DNA from: UBA7985 sp002711265
GTDB taxonomy: Bacteria > Pseudomonadota > Alphaproteobacteria > UBA7985
DNA: 64,000 nt
Assembly (NCBI GenBank): GCA_965660945.1
Contig: CBFIBS010000016.1
Span: forward strand, 4,144 to 68,143
Direction: 5' to 3'
In this document: positions 55,576 through 64,000 of the stretch, piece after piece
Layout: each line of letters begins with the position of its first letter
Position numbering within the stretch: the first letter of the stretch is position 1
Translations under genes and position numbers: made by a program
Notes under the pieces: generated by a model
Told to the model about the DNA's origin: nothing
The model's database searches: none
The model's input: only the letters and a program-made list of their open reading frames with translations

Positions 55576-58224
55576 TCATCCTCGGGTGCGTTTCTGCTTT
55601 GCCCAGCTGTCCAGCGCGGCTGAAGCCCGGGACCAGAGCCTCGTGAAATCGGGCGTGATTTCATCCAGTCTCTCGGGGTCTGCTTCTAGCTCGGCGGCCA
55701 GGGCCGACAGGGCGGAGAGGCCATAGGATGCAGCAGCGCCCTTGATCGCGTGGGCTTCGCGGCTGATCTGCTCCCGCGCCTCATCAGCGGATGCGGGCCC
55801 GCTGCCAGAGAAGGCCACCATAGCATTGAGACGCTGATTGATCTCGGCGGTAAAGATTTCAACGGAAGTCTGGGTGAAGCCGTCCCCCAGTCGTTCGGCC
55901 AGCTGGTCGAGCACGATCAGGTCGATCCCGTGCGCTTCATCCGATTGCACGTCAAGCGGCGCCAAGGGGTCCCGGTCTTCGGGCGCAGGCCCGAAATTGA
56001 GGATGGCTTCGAGCAGTTCCCGTTCCTCGAAGGGCTTTGAGATTACCGCCGTGAAGCCATCGGCGAGGTAGCTTTCACGATCGCCGCTCATGACATTGGC
56101 GGTCAGCGCGATGATGGGCAGAGGCGGGATATCCGGCCGGTTGATTTGCCGGGCCAGACGGTTCCGGCGCTGGCGTGAAAGCACTTCTGCCAGTGCTTCC
56201 CGACCGTCCATTTCCGGCATCGAAATATCCAGGAAGGCAAGGTCGTAGGGCAAGGTTTCCAGGGCTCGCACCGCTTCCAAGCCGTTGAAAACAATATCGA
56301 TCTGGTGCCCGGTCGATTGCAGCATGGCGCGGATCAGCAGTTGGTTCGAAGGGCTGTCATCGGCGAAGAGGATGCGCAATGGTGCGCCGGCTTCGGCGGT
56401 TAGCGCGCTCAGGTCTGCGGTTTCAAGCACCTGCGCTTCGGGCCGGTCACCGGGGGCTGCGTTGGCGCTCTCGAGCTCGACCTCGAGCCAGAAGGTTGAG
56501 CCAAGCCCGGGCTTGGTTTCCAGACCCACTGTGCCACCCATTGCTTCTGCAATCCGACGGCAGATATTCAGCCCCAGACCGGTGCCGCCCTGCCGCTTCT
56601 CCACGGCTGCGCCGATCTGCTCGAAGGGTTCGAACAGGCGGCTGCGGGCATCGGGATCGATGCCGGGGCCGGTGTCGGAGACTTCAAAGCGCAGAATCGC
56701 CCGATCGTCGGCGCCGGGGTCGCTCTGTGCGAGCATGATGCAGAGGTCGACGTGACCTGAGTCGGTGAACTTGATGGCGTTGGACGTCAGGTTGATCAGC
56801 ACCTGACGCAGCCGCCCCGCGTCCGCCCGCACGGCGTAGGGAACGGCTGGGTCGAGGTGCCAGTTCAGGGCCAGCGACTTCGCCTCCGCCGCGTCGCTAT
56901 ACAGCCGCACAACCTCCTGCAGCAGCTGTTCCAGGGCGACTTGTTGGTCCTCCAGGGTGAGTTTTCCCGCCTCCATCTTCGAAACGTCCAGAATGTCGTT
57001 AAGTAGAATCAGCAGGTTGCGGGCTGAAGTTTCGGCGACCCCGATATACTCACGCTGGTCCTCGCTCAGTGGGTCCCGACGGATCAGACCCAGCATGCCA
57101 AGAATAGCGTTTAACGGCGTTCGAATCTCGTGACTGACGGTGGCCAGAAACTCAGTCTTCACTGCATTCGCGGCCTCTGCTTCATTTCGAGCGAGCGTGA
57201 GGTCCTGCTCATTCTGCACGACTTCTGAAATGTCAAAGCGAACGCCCACGGTCCAGCCGTTTGGCAGGCGGCGGTCGGTTGCGCGGATCGTGCGTCCGTC
57301 CTGCAGCCGCTGCCGCCGGGTGCGAGTGGTCCGGGCCCAGGTTGAGGGGTTCATCTCAGCAGCAACCAAGGCTTCACCCGCGGGTCCGTCGGGCAGGGGG
57401 CCTGCACCGGGGTCGACAATGAATCCCGTCTCGTACTCCTGCTGCCAGATTGACTTAATATTTATGCCCGGAATGTAGCGGTCGGCGAAGGGGTGGTAGA
57501 TTTGCCGGTAGCGCTCGTTGGTCACCACGATGCGGTTGTTTTCATCGACCACGTAGACGCCTTCGCCAAGAGAATCGACAGCTGCGAGCACGAAGTCCGT
57601 CTGATCACGTTCCGCTTGTGAGGACAGGCGCACCAGCGCCGACTGCAGTTCGTCTTCTCGCACGCGGGTCATGCGCAATGCTTGGGATACAAGCAGGCCA
57701 AAGCGTTGAGCCGCTGTAGTGGAGACAGCATTGAAGGCGCCCTTTTCCGGGCTAGTGCAGACGATGGACACCAGGCCGGTTTCCTGGGGCACCGGCACGG
57801 AAAGGGTGGAAACCACGCCGTTGCGAACGGTTTCTGGCTGATCCTGCCAGTCGGTAACAGCTGCAATATTAAAAACTGACACCACCGTTCCGGCTTTGAC
57901 CCGATTAAAGTGCGGGCTCATGGCAAACTGCGCCAACTCGAAGCGTGGGTGAGTGCTGGCAACGACTTTGAGTGGCTCCCCGCCAAAGGACTGACGCAGG
58001 ATGAAGGCCTCGTCGAAGCTAACGTTGGCGCGCAGAATGGTTAGTGATTTCTGATAGACCTCTTCAGCCCGATCGGAGAACCCGAGTTCCCGTAGGCTTT
58101 CAAGCAGAAATTCGGTTTCCAGCCGGGTCTGACGTTCCCGGGTGGTGGCCTGCTCCAGCGATACCAGAGCCTCTCGAAGCTGCTCTTCGAGGTGTGACGG
58201 TGGTGTGTTGAGCCCTGCGGTCAT
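55576..58224 (-). CDS. Hybrid sensor histidine kinase with GAF, PAS, REC and Hpt domains
   Basis: The 882-residue kinase has no membrane segment. Order: short coiled coil (1-45), GAF-like domain (about 55-185), PAS_7-like domain (LGEGVYVVDENNRIVVTN, about 220-340), HisKA with SHEIRTP (His about 365), HATPase with NAIKFTDSG and GTGLGLNIC, a receiver domain (LAFLDISMPEMDG, Asp about 662) and a C-terminal Hpt (EAHAIKGAAASYG, His about 825). A full phosphorelay can run inside one protein and then to an outside regulator. It starts 9 bp after the FIST gene, implying cotranscription with a FIST sensor. Confidence 0.92.
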   Translation of the reverse strand: MTAGLNTPPSHLEEQLREALVSLEQATTRERQTRLETEFLLESLRELGFSDRAEEVYQKSLTILRANVSFDEAFILRQSFGGEPLKVVASTHPRFELAQFAMSPHFNRVKAGTVVSVFNIAAVTDWQDQPETVRNGVVSTLSVPVPQETGLVSIVCTSPEKGAFNAVSTTAAQRFGLLVSQALRMTRVREDELQSALVRLSSQAERDQTDFVLAAVDSLGEGVYVVDENNRIVVTNERYRQIYHPFADRYIPGINIKSIWQQEYETGFIVDPGAGPLPDGPAGEALVAAEMNPSTWARTTRTRRQRLQDGRTIRATDRRLPNGWTVGVRFDISEVVQNEQDLTLARNEAEAANAVKTEFLATVSHEIRTPLNAILGMLGLIRRDPLSEDQREYIGVAETSARNLLILLNDILDVSKMEAGKLTLEDQQVALEQLLQEVVRLYSDAAEAKSLALNWHLDPAVPYAVRADAGRLRQVLINLTSNAIKFTDSGHVDLCIMLAQSDPGADDRAILRFEVSDTGPGIDPDARSRLFEPFEQIGAAVEKRQGGTGLGLNICRRIAEAMGGTVGLETKPGLGSTFWLEVELESANAAPGDRPEAQVLETADLSALTAEAGAPLRILFADDSPSNQLLIRAMLQSTGHQIDIVFNGLEAVRALETLPYDLAFLDISMPEMDGREALAEVLSRQRRNRLARQINRPDIPPLPIIALTANVMSGDRESYLADGFTAVISKPFEERELLEAILNFGPAPEDRDPLAPLDVQSDEAHGIDLIVLDQLAERLGDGFTQTSVEIFTAEINQRLNAMVAFSGSGPASADEAREQISREAHAIKGAAASYGLSALSALAAELEADPERLDEITPDFTRLWSRASAALDSWAKQKRTRG

Positions 58225-58233
58225 AGCCGGACT

Positions 58234-59421
58234 TTAGCGTGGCTTGGCTCCGAACACGACCACTGAGATCATCAGGTTGCCGTGGTGGTTGGTGCCGCCC
58301 ACGAAGCAGCCCTGTTCGCCAAAGGTGAAATTCCCCAGAAACGGTTTGTTTCCCAGCGACCGGGCGAGGCCGGATGACACCTCGGCCATACGATCCCGGA
58401 CAGTGAGCATGCACCCGGCGCAGTAAATCACCAGCGCGCCAGCAATCTGGTCGCGCCCGAGGTGCGCCATCTCCAGCGCGTTGTCCGCAACCCATGCGGT
58501 TCGCTGCACGAGGTTATCGCTGGACCCGACCATCATGGTGATTTCATCGCCTTCCTCGATATCCGAAAACAACGAGAGCGCGCCTGTTTCCGTGACGGCG
58601 TCGGGGTGCGAGAGCAGGAAGTAGTCAAAGCCGGCAATGGCATCTCGGCGACGGCCCAGCGGGTTGTGGGTGGTGTCGAACAAGACATTGCCGCCCGCAT
58701 CGATGGCGTGCCCGACCACGCCGTCCGTCCAGTCATTGTAGACCGCTGCGCCGGGCTTGCCGTCGATCTCGAGGATGCTGCGCCCATCGGCGCGGGTAAC
58801 AATGCCCTTGGTCTGCGTGGGCTGGTACCCGGAGTGGAAGGCGTAGCCCAATGGCACCGATGGAAACATGACCGTCACGGCGACCGCCTCGCTGTGGGCA
58901 CCATCCTGGTTGAAGACGAGCCAGTTCCCGGCGACATCATTGTCGGCCGCGGTACCGCCGCAGATTGGCACCCCCAGACCGATGACACCCTGCAGGCCCT
59001 CTATGACCTGCTCCTCCTGACCGGGGGTAGCGGTGAGCCAGACCAGATCCGGCGCTTCACCGGGCCGACCTGCCCGCCGGAGGGCTTCGATCAGGGCCGT
59101 GGCCGCTGCACCCTGCGCGTCACCGTCAATCACCGGGGCGATGGCTGAGCCATAGTCACCCTCAGGGTCTGAGATCGCCAGAAAGCCACTGCCGCTGCTG
59201 CCCTCCGTAAAAGCACCTGCTTCCGTCATCACACCCGAACAGGAGGTCGAACCATGGAAGGCTATGTCAGGGGCAATTCCTGCAAGCATGCGGTTCCGGG
59301 GAGCGTTGGAGGCGACACCACCGACGATCAGAGAGGGTGGACCCTCGAGCCGGGCAAGGGCCGTTTCCAGCACACTTTGGGGATCGGACGAAAGGGCGCC
59401 GCTGCTGGCCATGGAAAACAT
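58234..59421 (-). CDS. FIST-domain sensory protein (FIST_N/FIST_C)
   Basis: The 395-residue cytosolic protein has FIST_N (LIVGGVASNAPRNRM, STSCSGVMTE, FLAISDPEGDYG) and FIST_C (YNDWTDGVVG, FLLSHPDAVTETGALSLFSDIEEGD, a CAGCML strand and FLGNFTFGEQGCFVGG with NHHGN). FIST proteins are ligand-binding sensors; NosP members bind heme and nitric oxide and control a partner kinase. Candidate ligand residues are the histidines in the final segment and cysteines in CAGC, but none is proven. The start is ATG 59421 or 59412; no ribosome binding site helps. It precedes the hybrid kinase by 9 bp and is divergent from the LuxO-like gene. Confidence 0.88.
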   Translation of the reverse strand: MFSMASSGALSSDPQSVLETALARLEGPPSLIVGGVASNAPRNRMLAGIAPDIAFHGSTSCSGVMTEAGAFTEGSSGSGFLAISDPEGDYGSAIAPVIDGDAQGAAATALIEALRRAGRPGEAPDLVWLTATPGQEEQVIEGLQGVIGLGVPICGGTAADNDVAGNWLVFNQDGAHSEAVAVTVMFPSVPLGYAFHSGYQPTQTKGIVTRADGRSILEIDGKPGAAVYNDWTDGVVGHAIDAGGNVLFDTTHNPLGRRRDAIAGFDYFLLSHPDAVTETGALSLFSDIEEGDEITMMVGSSDNLVQRTAWVADNALEMAHLGRDQIAGALVIYCAGCMLTVRDRMAEVSSGLARSLGNKPFLGNFTFGEQGCFVGGTNHHGNLMISVVVFGAKPR

Positions 59422-59763
59422 AGAGGGGGGTCTCGCGTGAAATGAAGCCTGAGTGTGACGGGCCGGATTGGCTTTCCCTATGGTGCCAAGATTGCCAAAA
59501 CCGATATTCTTCCTTAAATAGTTAGTCGATAGGTATTTTAAAGTATACGGATATTTCCCGAATGGACGCAATTTCGCGGATCGGTGGTGCTATGTTGCCG
59601 GCATGGCCATAGGTCGGATGAAATCGAGCCTTGGCACCGCGTCGGTTTGCGCAGTAACCAAGGAAGCGTATGTCGGAACGCAAACGGGGCCTGTCGGTGC
59701 GACCCTGAGTGACGAAGCTGACAACACGTTTTTCCGGGTCCGCCATCGAACAAAAGGTCTCCC
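59422..59763. other. Divergent intergenic region of the FIST/kinase and LuxO-like genes
   Basis: A 342-bp spacer that should hold promoters for both directions. The middle (59510-59560) is A/T-rich. On the plus strand TGGTGCCAAGATTGC (59481-59495) has the GG-N10-GC spacing of sigma-54 promoters with the TTGC half, but the -24 half is poor. Nothing else was recognised. Confidence 0.35.
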
Positions 59764-61236
59764 ATGCTGCCCAAATTGCTGATCATCGAAGACTCGCCGT
59801 CGATGCTGCATATGTACAAAGGGTTCCTGCAACAGGAACCGCTGGAAGTGTTGTCTGCGGAGACCGGGGCTGAAGGCCTGCGTATCCTGCGCCGCGAACG
59901 CCCGGCGCTGCTGCTGCTCGATCTCAAACTCCCCGATATCGACGGTCAGGAAATTCTGGAGGCCATAGCTGCCGAGGGCATTGAAACCGCTGCGGTGGTG
60001 ATGACCGCCCACGGGTCGGTAAACGTAGCCGTCGAGGCCATGCGTCTGGGCGCGGTTGATTTTCTGGTCAAGCCCTTCACGCAGGAGCGGTTGAGCAAGA
60101 CTCTCACCAACGTGCAGGAGCTGCACCAGCTCAAGAGCGAGGTCGCCGCCTACCGAGAACTCGACCGGCCTTCCTATGACGAGATGATTGGCAGTTCGCT
60201 GCCTATGCAGGCTGTTTACCGGACCATTGATTCTGCCTCTCCGACCGACGCGACGGTTTTCATCGTCGGCGAAACCGGTACGGGTAAGGAACTGGTAGCA
60301 CAGGCGCTGCACCGAGGTTCGACGCGGGCAGGAGGGCAGCTGGTTGTTCTGAATTGCGCAGCCATCCCTAAAGACCTGATCGAATCAGAGCTCTTCGGTC
60401 ACGTTAAGGGGGCCTTCACGGGCGCAACCGGTGACCGGGACGGGGCAGCTCATCTGGCCGCCGAAGGCACTTTGTTTCTCGATGAAATTGGAGAGATGGA
60501 TATCAGTCTCCAGTCCAAACTCCTCCGTTTCCTGCAGTCGGGGACTTTCCAGAGGGTTGGCTCATCCCGCACTGAAAGCTCCAACGCACGGATACTCTGC
60601 GCAACCAATCGTGATGCCTGGGCTGCTGTTCAAGCTGGCAGGTTCCGCGAGGACCTCTACTATCGGCTGAATGTGATACCGATCGTTCTGCCTGCGCTCC
60701 GGCAGCGTGGTGGGGACGTGATCGAGATTGCCCGCCATTTTCTTCGCCTTTATGCCCAGTACGATAACAAGGGTTTTGTCGACTTTGACGAGGGGGTTCA
60801 AACTCTCCTTCTCAATTACAACTGGCCGGGCAACATCCGTCAGTTGCAGAATGTCGTTAGAAACATCGTAGTCCTTCATGACGGGGAGATTGTGACCAAG
60901 GACATGCTCCCTCCGCTTGAGCAGGTTGAGCTGAACATGGGTACGGGTGGCGGCGGCCTGTCACCCATCACACCAGCATTCGGTCCACCCATTGTTGGTG
61001 GTATTGCTGGTACAGCAGCAGACGGCGCCGGACGCAGCGCGATGGGTGGCGCTGCTACCCAGCGTTCCCCGACCCTGCCTGTCACCGAGTCAGAGCTGCG
61101 ACCCATGTGGGTGATCGAGCAGGAGATGATTGATCGCGCGCTTGAGCTTACTAGTGGGAACGTAAACCGTGCGGCGGCGCTCCTCGAAATTTCGCCCTCC
61201 AGCGTTTATCGGAAGCGCAGCCGAACTCGCGCCTGA
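59764..61236 (+). CDS. LuxO-like sigma-54-dependent response regulator
   Basis: The 490-residue activator has a receiver domain with phospho-acceptor Asp53 (LLLLDLKLPDIDG), a sigma-54 AAA+ domain with Walker A GETGTGKE (169-176), GAFTGA (216-221) and ATNRDAW, and a Fis-type HTH with LTSGNVNRAAALLEISPS. Alignable stretches such as AVYRTIDSA, DLIESELFGHVKGAF and LRPMWVIEQEMIDRA follow LuxO of vibrios closely, with an added Gly/Ala-rich linker (about 396-440). The last residues (YRKRSRTRA) differ from the LuxO end and abut a truncated gene. Activation by phosphotransfer from the neighbouring hybrid kinase is likely but inferred. Confidence 0.92.
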   Translation: MLPKLLIIEDSPSMLHMYKGFLQQEPLEVLSAETGAEGLRILRRERPALLLLDLKLPDIDGQEILEAIAAEGIETAAVVMTAHGSVNVAVEAMRLGAVDFLVKPFTQERLSKTLTNVQELHQLKSEVAAYRELDRPSYDEMIGSSLPMQAVYRTIDSASPTDATVFIVGETGTGKELVAQALHRGSTRAGGQLVVLNCAAIPKDLIESELFGHVKGAFTGATGDRDGAAHLAAEGTLFLDEIGEMDISLQSKLLRFLQSGTFQRVGSSRTESSNARILCATNRDAWAAVQAGRFREDLYYRLNVIPIVLPALRQRGGDVIEIARHFLRLYAQYDNKGFVDFDEGVQTLLLNYNWPGNIRQLQNVVRNIVVLHDGEIVTKDMLPPLEQVELNMGTGGGGLSPITPAFGPPIVGGIAGTAADGAGRSAMGGAATQRSPTLPVTESELRPMWVIEQEMIDRALELTSGNVNRAAALLEISPSSVYRKRSRTRA

Positions 61237-61322
61237 ACATTCTTCAATTCAATACGAATTTCGGCACTGTATTCCATCAACTGATCCGTCCACTAAACCT
61301 GAACGTTCGGGCAGGGGTCTCG

Positions 61323-61730
61323 ATGGACACCACGTTTATCCATGGATTTGGCGCTACTGAGAAGAGTGCAACAAATGGCATCGATCTCGCACCAACTTCG
61401 CAAATCTTTTTCTCTCCGATCCCCATGCTCGAGATTGAGTATGGTCAGCAGGTGCGGGAGAACATCCGCGTAGAAGGGAAGCTTCGAGGCGAAGCCATGG
61501 CGACGTGGCCAAACCGGGTTTTCATTAACAGTCGCGCCCACGGATCGAACCATGAGCAGGGCCAGTTCCGGAACTATTCCAACCTCGATAAGACCTTCAA
61601 CATGCTCTCATTTGAGGGTGCGGTCATTGATACCGATGGCACCATCGGCCTGAACTTTGGTTACGCCCGCGGCTTTGGCCATGACGCAAACACAAGCAAT
61701 GTCGAATTTGGTCTCGAGGTAAAGTTTTAA
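61323..61730 (+). pseudogene. Apparent 5'-truncated outer-membrane beta-barrel gene
   Basis: The frame ends in GLNFGYARGFG...FGLEVKF, the aromatic-terminated last strands of an outer-membrane barrel. The first ATG (61323) lies in mid-strand (NLNVRAGVSMDTTF) and there is no signal peptide or convincing ribosome binding site. Barrel-like sequence continues in frame upstream without any start, back to the LuxO-like stop (LQFNTNFGTVFHQL). I therefore read it as the 3' part of a porin-like gene that lost its 5' end by deletion. Confidence 0.5.
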
Positions 61731-61981
61731 GGTTAAACGAATTCATGCGTCTTTATTAGCGGAGGCAGTGGTGAGAACGACTATCCAAGCGCAGGGGGAC
61801 TCGGCCTAGCAATACGCGACTAGGTTAGGCGTCTAAGGCTGTGAATCGCGGGTATGTGGTGCGTAAAAACCACGAAGCCCCTGACCAATGTCGCTCTCCT
61901 GCAATATCCGTGGAGTCGTTTTTCAGAACCGTCCAAATCAGTCTGTAACAAAAAAAACGAACGCGGACGAGAGGGAATACA

Positions 61982-62392
61982 ATGGCCTGGACTGAAGACC
62001 AGATTGATCAGCTCAAGGAGCTTTGGGGCGAAGGCCTGTCGACCTCCGAGATTGGCCGGAAACTTGGTGTCACCAAGAATGCAGTTGTGGGAAAGGCGCA
62101 CCGTCTGGGCCTCCCGCCGCGGCCCAGCCCGATCAAACGCGCAGTCGGCGCCAAGCGTCCAGCACGCTCCAAGGTCATGGCTGTGAAAACTGCCTCGCGC
62201 GGCCCGACCTGCATGTGGCCCATCGGACACCCGAACGAACCCGGCTTTCGCTTCTGCGGTAAGTCATCGCTGGCTGGCAAGCCATATTGTCAGGAACACT
62301 ACGATATCGCCTACATTCCGGCCGGCCGTCGCGACCGTGACCGCTCGGCGGCATCGCGGGCACCAAGCGCGCCGAACAACAACCGTCGTTGA
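61982..62392 (+). CDS. gcrA: GcrA cell-cycle regulator
   Basis: The 136-residue protein is an alphaproteobacterial regulator that binds sigma-70 RNA polymerase and activates promoters carrying CcrM-methylated GANTC sites. The N-terminal helix-turn-helix (MAWTEDQIDQLKELWGEG, with TSEIGRKLGVTKNAVVGKAHRLGL) and the C-terminal Cys/His segment (CMWPIGHP, FCGK, YCQEHY) are diagnostic. GAGAGGGAA lies before the ATG. This gene is the best taxonomic marker in the window. The 250-bp spacer to its left shows nothing recognisable. Confidence 0.96.
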   Translation: MAWTEDQIDQLKELWGEGLSTSEIGRKLGVTKNAVVGKAHRLGLPPRPSPIKRAVGAKRPARSKVMAVKTASRGPTCMWPIGHPNEPGFRFCGKSSLAGKPYCQEHYDIAYIPAGRRDRDRSAASRAPSAPNNNRR

Positions 62393-62422
62393 TCAATCCG
62401 CTCGCGGACTGAGAAACGGGTA

Positions 62423-62446
62423 GGGCGCCTCAGGGCGCCCTTTTTT
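62423..62446 (+). terminator. Rho-independent terminator after gcrA
   Basis: GGGCGCC-TCAG-GGCGCCC (62423-62440) followed by six T. The hairpin contains the stop codon of the convergent TfoX-like gene. Confidence 0.9.
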
Positions 62447-62774
62447 GTGCCTGTTCAAGCCCCCGCTGATTTTCGAGGCACCAGTCGAGCCAACCATCAA
62501 TCGCGCCTCCTGCCACCGCCGAGCTCTGCACCCAGACAAACCCCGACATTGGGGCGCGATCACCCAGCTGCACGGGGCGTGCGCCCGGTTGGCGCAGAGC
62601 CTCGTCCATCCGCGCTGCGCCGACACGGAACATGAAGTCTTCACCGGAAGTGCCGCACAGCATGCGCCCGTCGAAGAGAAAGATCAGACCGCCGAACATG
62701 CGGCGTTCTTCCAGCGGCAGCGCAGGGTCCAGAGCAATGCGTAAGCGGTCGGCCAGTTGCCCCTGATAAGCCAT
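62430..62774 (-). CDS. TfoX N-terminal-domain protein
   Basis: A 114-residue protein with only the TfoX_N domain: RRMFGGLIFLFDGRMLCGT, LMFRVG-type strand and the AAR.DEAL helix (VGAARMDEALRQPG). In gammaproteobacteria full-length TfoX/Sxy controls competence, but standalone N-domains are widespread and of unknown role. It lies between convergent gcrA and divergent cysQ. Confidence 0.85.
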   Translation of the reverse strand: MAYQGQLADRLRIALDPALPLEERRMFGGLIFLFDGRMLCGTSGEDFMFRVGAARMDEALRQPGARPVQLGDRAPMSGFVWVQSSAVAGGAIDGWLDWCLENQRGLEQAQKRAP

Positions 62775-62854
62775 GCTGATCTTTCCCTCGATCCTCTATG
62801 CTGCGTGCACATTCAACGCCCCGATCGGGGCCGGAACAGCGGGTGCATTAGAGC

Positions 62855-63640
62855 ATGAAATGGTCACAACTGGTCGGCGAAATCATTGAAGTAGCCGAGG
62901 GAGCGGGCGCAGAAACGCTCAAGCACTACCGCAGCGCGACGCTGGGCGTTGATCAGAAGTCCGACGCCAGCCCCGTGACCGAAGCCGACCTTGCAGCCCA
63001 CCACTATATCGTCGACCGGCTGGAGCCTGTGCTCGAAGGTGTCGAGGTCATCTCCGAGGAAAGCGCCGAGGCGCGCGGGTTCTCTGCGCCGACCGAAGAC
63101 CAGTTCTGGCTGGTCGACCCGCTGGATGGCACCAAGGAGTTCATCAACCAGCGCGACGAGTTCACTGTGAACATCGCACTGATCGAGCGCGGCAAGCCTG
63201 TGCTCGGTGTGGTCGTCGCACCGGCGCTTGGCCTGACCTGGGCAGGAAGCCCGGAGGGCGCGTTCAAGCAGCAGATCGGCGGCACCGGGCGCGAGAGCAT
63301 CAGCTTGAGAGCTGTACCCGCTGACGGCCTGACGGTAACGGCCAGCCGGAGCCACGCTGATCCGGCCGCGCTGGAAGCGTTGCTCAAGGGGCAGCGGGTT
63401 AGCGAAGTCATTAACGCAGGATCCAGCCTGAAGTTCTGCCGGGTTGCCGAAGGCGCAGCTGATTTATACCCGCGTCAGGGCCGAACCATGGAGTGGGACA
63501 CGGCGGCGGGACAGGCTGTGGCTGAAGCCGCCGGCGCTGTAGTCCTGAAACTGGAAGACAGATCGCCCTTGAGCTACGGCAAGGAAGGGCTTGATAATCC
63601 ACACTTTATTGTTGGATTGCCGCTGGTGGTCTCGTCATGA
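62855..63640 (+). CDS. cysQ: 3'(2'),5'-bisphosphate nucleotidase CysQ
   Basis: The 261-residue inositol-monophosphatase-fold enzyme hydrolyses PAP to AMP and phosphate, relieving inhibition after PAPS use. It has the metal-binding ISEESAE (Glu pair), the LVDPLDGTKEFI motif and the second metal site MEWDTAAGQAV, plus the phosphate-contacting SASRSHAD-like loop (TASRSHADP). It fits functionally with the sat-cysC fusion in the same window, though not in an operon with it. Confidence 0.95.
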   Translation: MKWSQLVGEIIEVAEGAGAETLKHYRSATLGVDQKSDASPVTEADLAAHHYIVDRLEPVLEGVEVISEESAEARGFSAPTEDQFWLVDPLDGTKEFINQRDEFTVNIALIERGKPVLGVVVAPALGLTWAGSPEGAFKQQIGGTGRESISLRAVPADGLTVTASRSHADPAALEALLKGQRVSEVINAGSSLKFCRVAEGAADLYPRQGRTMEWDTAAGQAVAEAAGAVVLKLEDRSPLSYGKEGLDNPHFIVGLPLVVSS

Positions 63641-63863
63641 GACATTGGATCTTTTTTCCATAATATTCATTATACGATTTTAGGATTGATTCCGCCGGAG
63701 CCGCCGAAGGAGCTTTCGAACCAGCTTCTTCAATACCTTGGCTCTATCCCGGTGTTTGTGCTGAACGAACTGCGGGAAGCCCTAGGCCGTAATCACTTGT
63801 TTTTGATGTCAAACGACAGACAAAAAGGTGTTATGACCTGAAACAGTAGTATTCACGACTTGG
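63641..63863. other. A/T-rich intergenic region after cysQ
   Basis: About 220 bp, markedly A/T-richer at its left end (63650-63690, with TAATATTCATTATA) than the rest of the window. It may hold the promoter for the gene at the window edge. A tiny frame (ATG TCA AAC ... TGA near 63809-63841) is preceded by no clear ribosome binding site and I do not call it. Confidence 0.35.
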
Positions 63864-64000
63864 GTGGCGGCTTTGCTCCGACCAATTTACGAAGCAACCG
63901 TTATCCCGGTGATTGAAGCCGTGGTCGCTGTGGCAGTCTTCGGCCGATACGTTGCAGGCTTCGATGTCGGCTGCAGCGGTCGGGCGCTGGGCCTGCGCCG
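63864..64000 (+). CDS. Start of an unidentified gene (3' end outside window)
   Basis: From GTG 63864 an open frame runs to the window edge. The visible residues read as a basic/aromatic start followed by a hydrophobic stretch (TVIPVIEAVVAVAVFGRYVAG), as at the beginning of an integral-membrane protein such as a sugar-phosphate transferase. That guess rests on about 45 residues only, and no ribosome binding site is obvious. Confidence 0.35.
   Translation, partial: MAALLRPIYEATVIPVIEAVVAVAVFGRYVAGFDVGCSGRALGLR

Noticed and set aside
59481..59496. Sigma-54 promoter upstream of the LuxO-like gene
   Set aside because: Spacing is right but TGGTGC is a poor -24 and the site is about 270 bp from the start; kept only as a remark in the intergenic entry.

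Overview
The window is about 64 kb of GC-rich chromosome from an alphaproteobacterium. The clearest marker is a GcrA-type cell-cycle regulator near the right end. It is supported by the recG / sdhE / mfd arrangement, an rpoZ-rel pair and a DUF2842 membrane protein. I cannot fix the order or genus from sequence alone. Genes are dense on both strands with very short spacers. There is no integrase, transposase, CRISPR array, rRNA or phage module, so this looks like core chromosome with a few lineage-specific genes.

Left third (1-24 kb). It opens with a partial unknown gene, a drug/metabolite transporter, a saccharopine dehydrogenase-like reductase, a 2OG-Fe(II) oxygenase, a methyltransferase and an enolase-superfamily dehydratase. 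Next come divergent glycolysis genes gap and pyk, a large FG-GAP-repeat protein, and a DUF3179 gene whose 3' end is frameshifted by a 10-bp tandem duplication. DNA repair and respiration follow (recG, sdhE, mfd). A tightly packed cysteine desulfurase-moeA-moaE operon then serves molybdenum cofactor synthesis.

Middle (22-48 kb). Here are an outer-membrane barrel protein, a CoxE-like VWA protein, a FrnE-type thioredoxin-fold protein and an OmpA-like lipoprotein. A selenium operon pairs an oxidoreductase-SelD fusion with mnmH for 2-selenouridine in tRNA. After it come yciB, a serine lipase, rpoZ and the bifunctional (p)ppGpp enzyme, amt with an NtrC-like palindrome upstream, a beta-hydroxyacid dehydrogenase, a YgeA-type racemase, a HCCA isomerase, several secreted unknowns and a 1192-residue indolepyruvate:ferredoxin oxidoreductase fusion.

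Right third (48-64 kb). It holds deoD, a histone-deacetylase-family amidohydrolase, a gamma carbonic anhydrase-like protein, two secreted unknowns, a sat-cysC fusion for sulfate activation, tRNA-Arg(UCU), and a three-gene signalling module. In that module a FIST-domain sensor sits 9 nt upstream of a hybrid histidine kinase carrying REC and Hpt domains, and divergent from a LuxO-like sigma-54 activator. It resembles the FIST/kinase pairs (NosP/NahK; VpsV/VpsS of Vibrio cholerae) that feed nitric-oxide or quorum-type signals to LuxO, but with the phosphotransfer domain built into the kinase. Directly after the LuxO-like gene lies an apparently 5'-truncated outer-membrane barrel gene, suggesting a deletion junction. 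gcrA, a TfoX-N protein, cysQ (which recycles PAP from the sulfate pathway) and the start of an unidentified gene close the window.

The module at 55.6-61.2 kb is the best candidate for an incompletely described system. The DUF3179 duplication and the LuxO/barrel junction are the clearest structural oddities.
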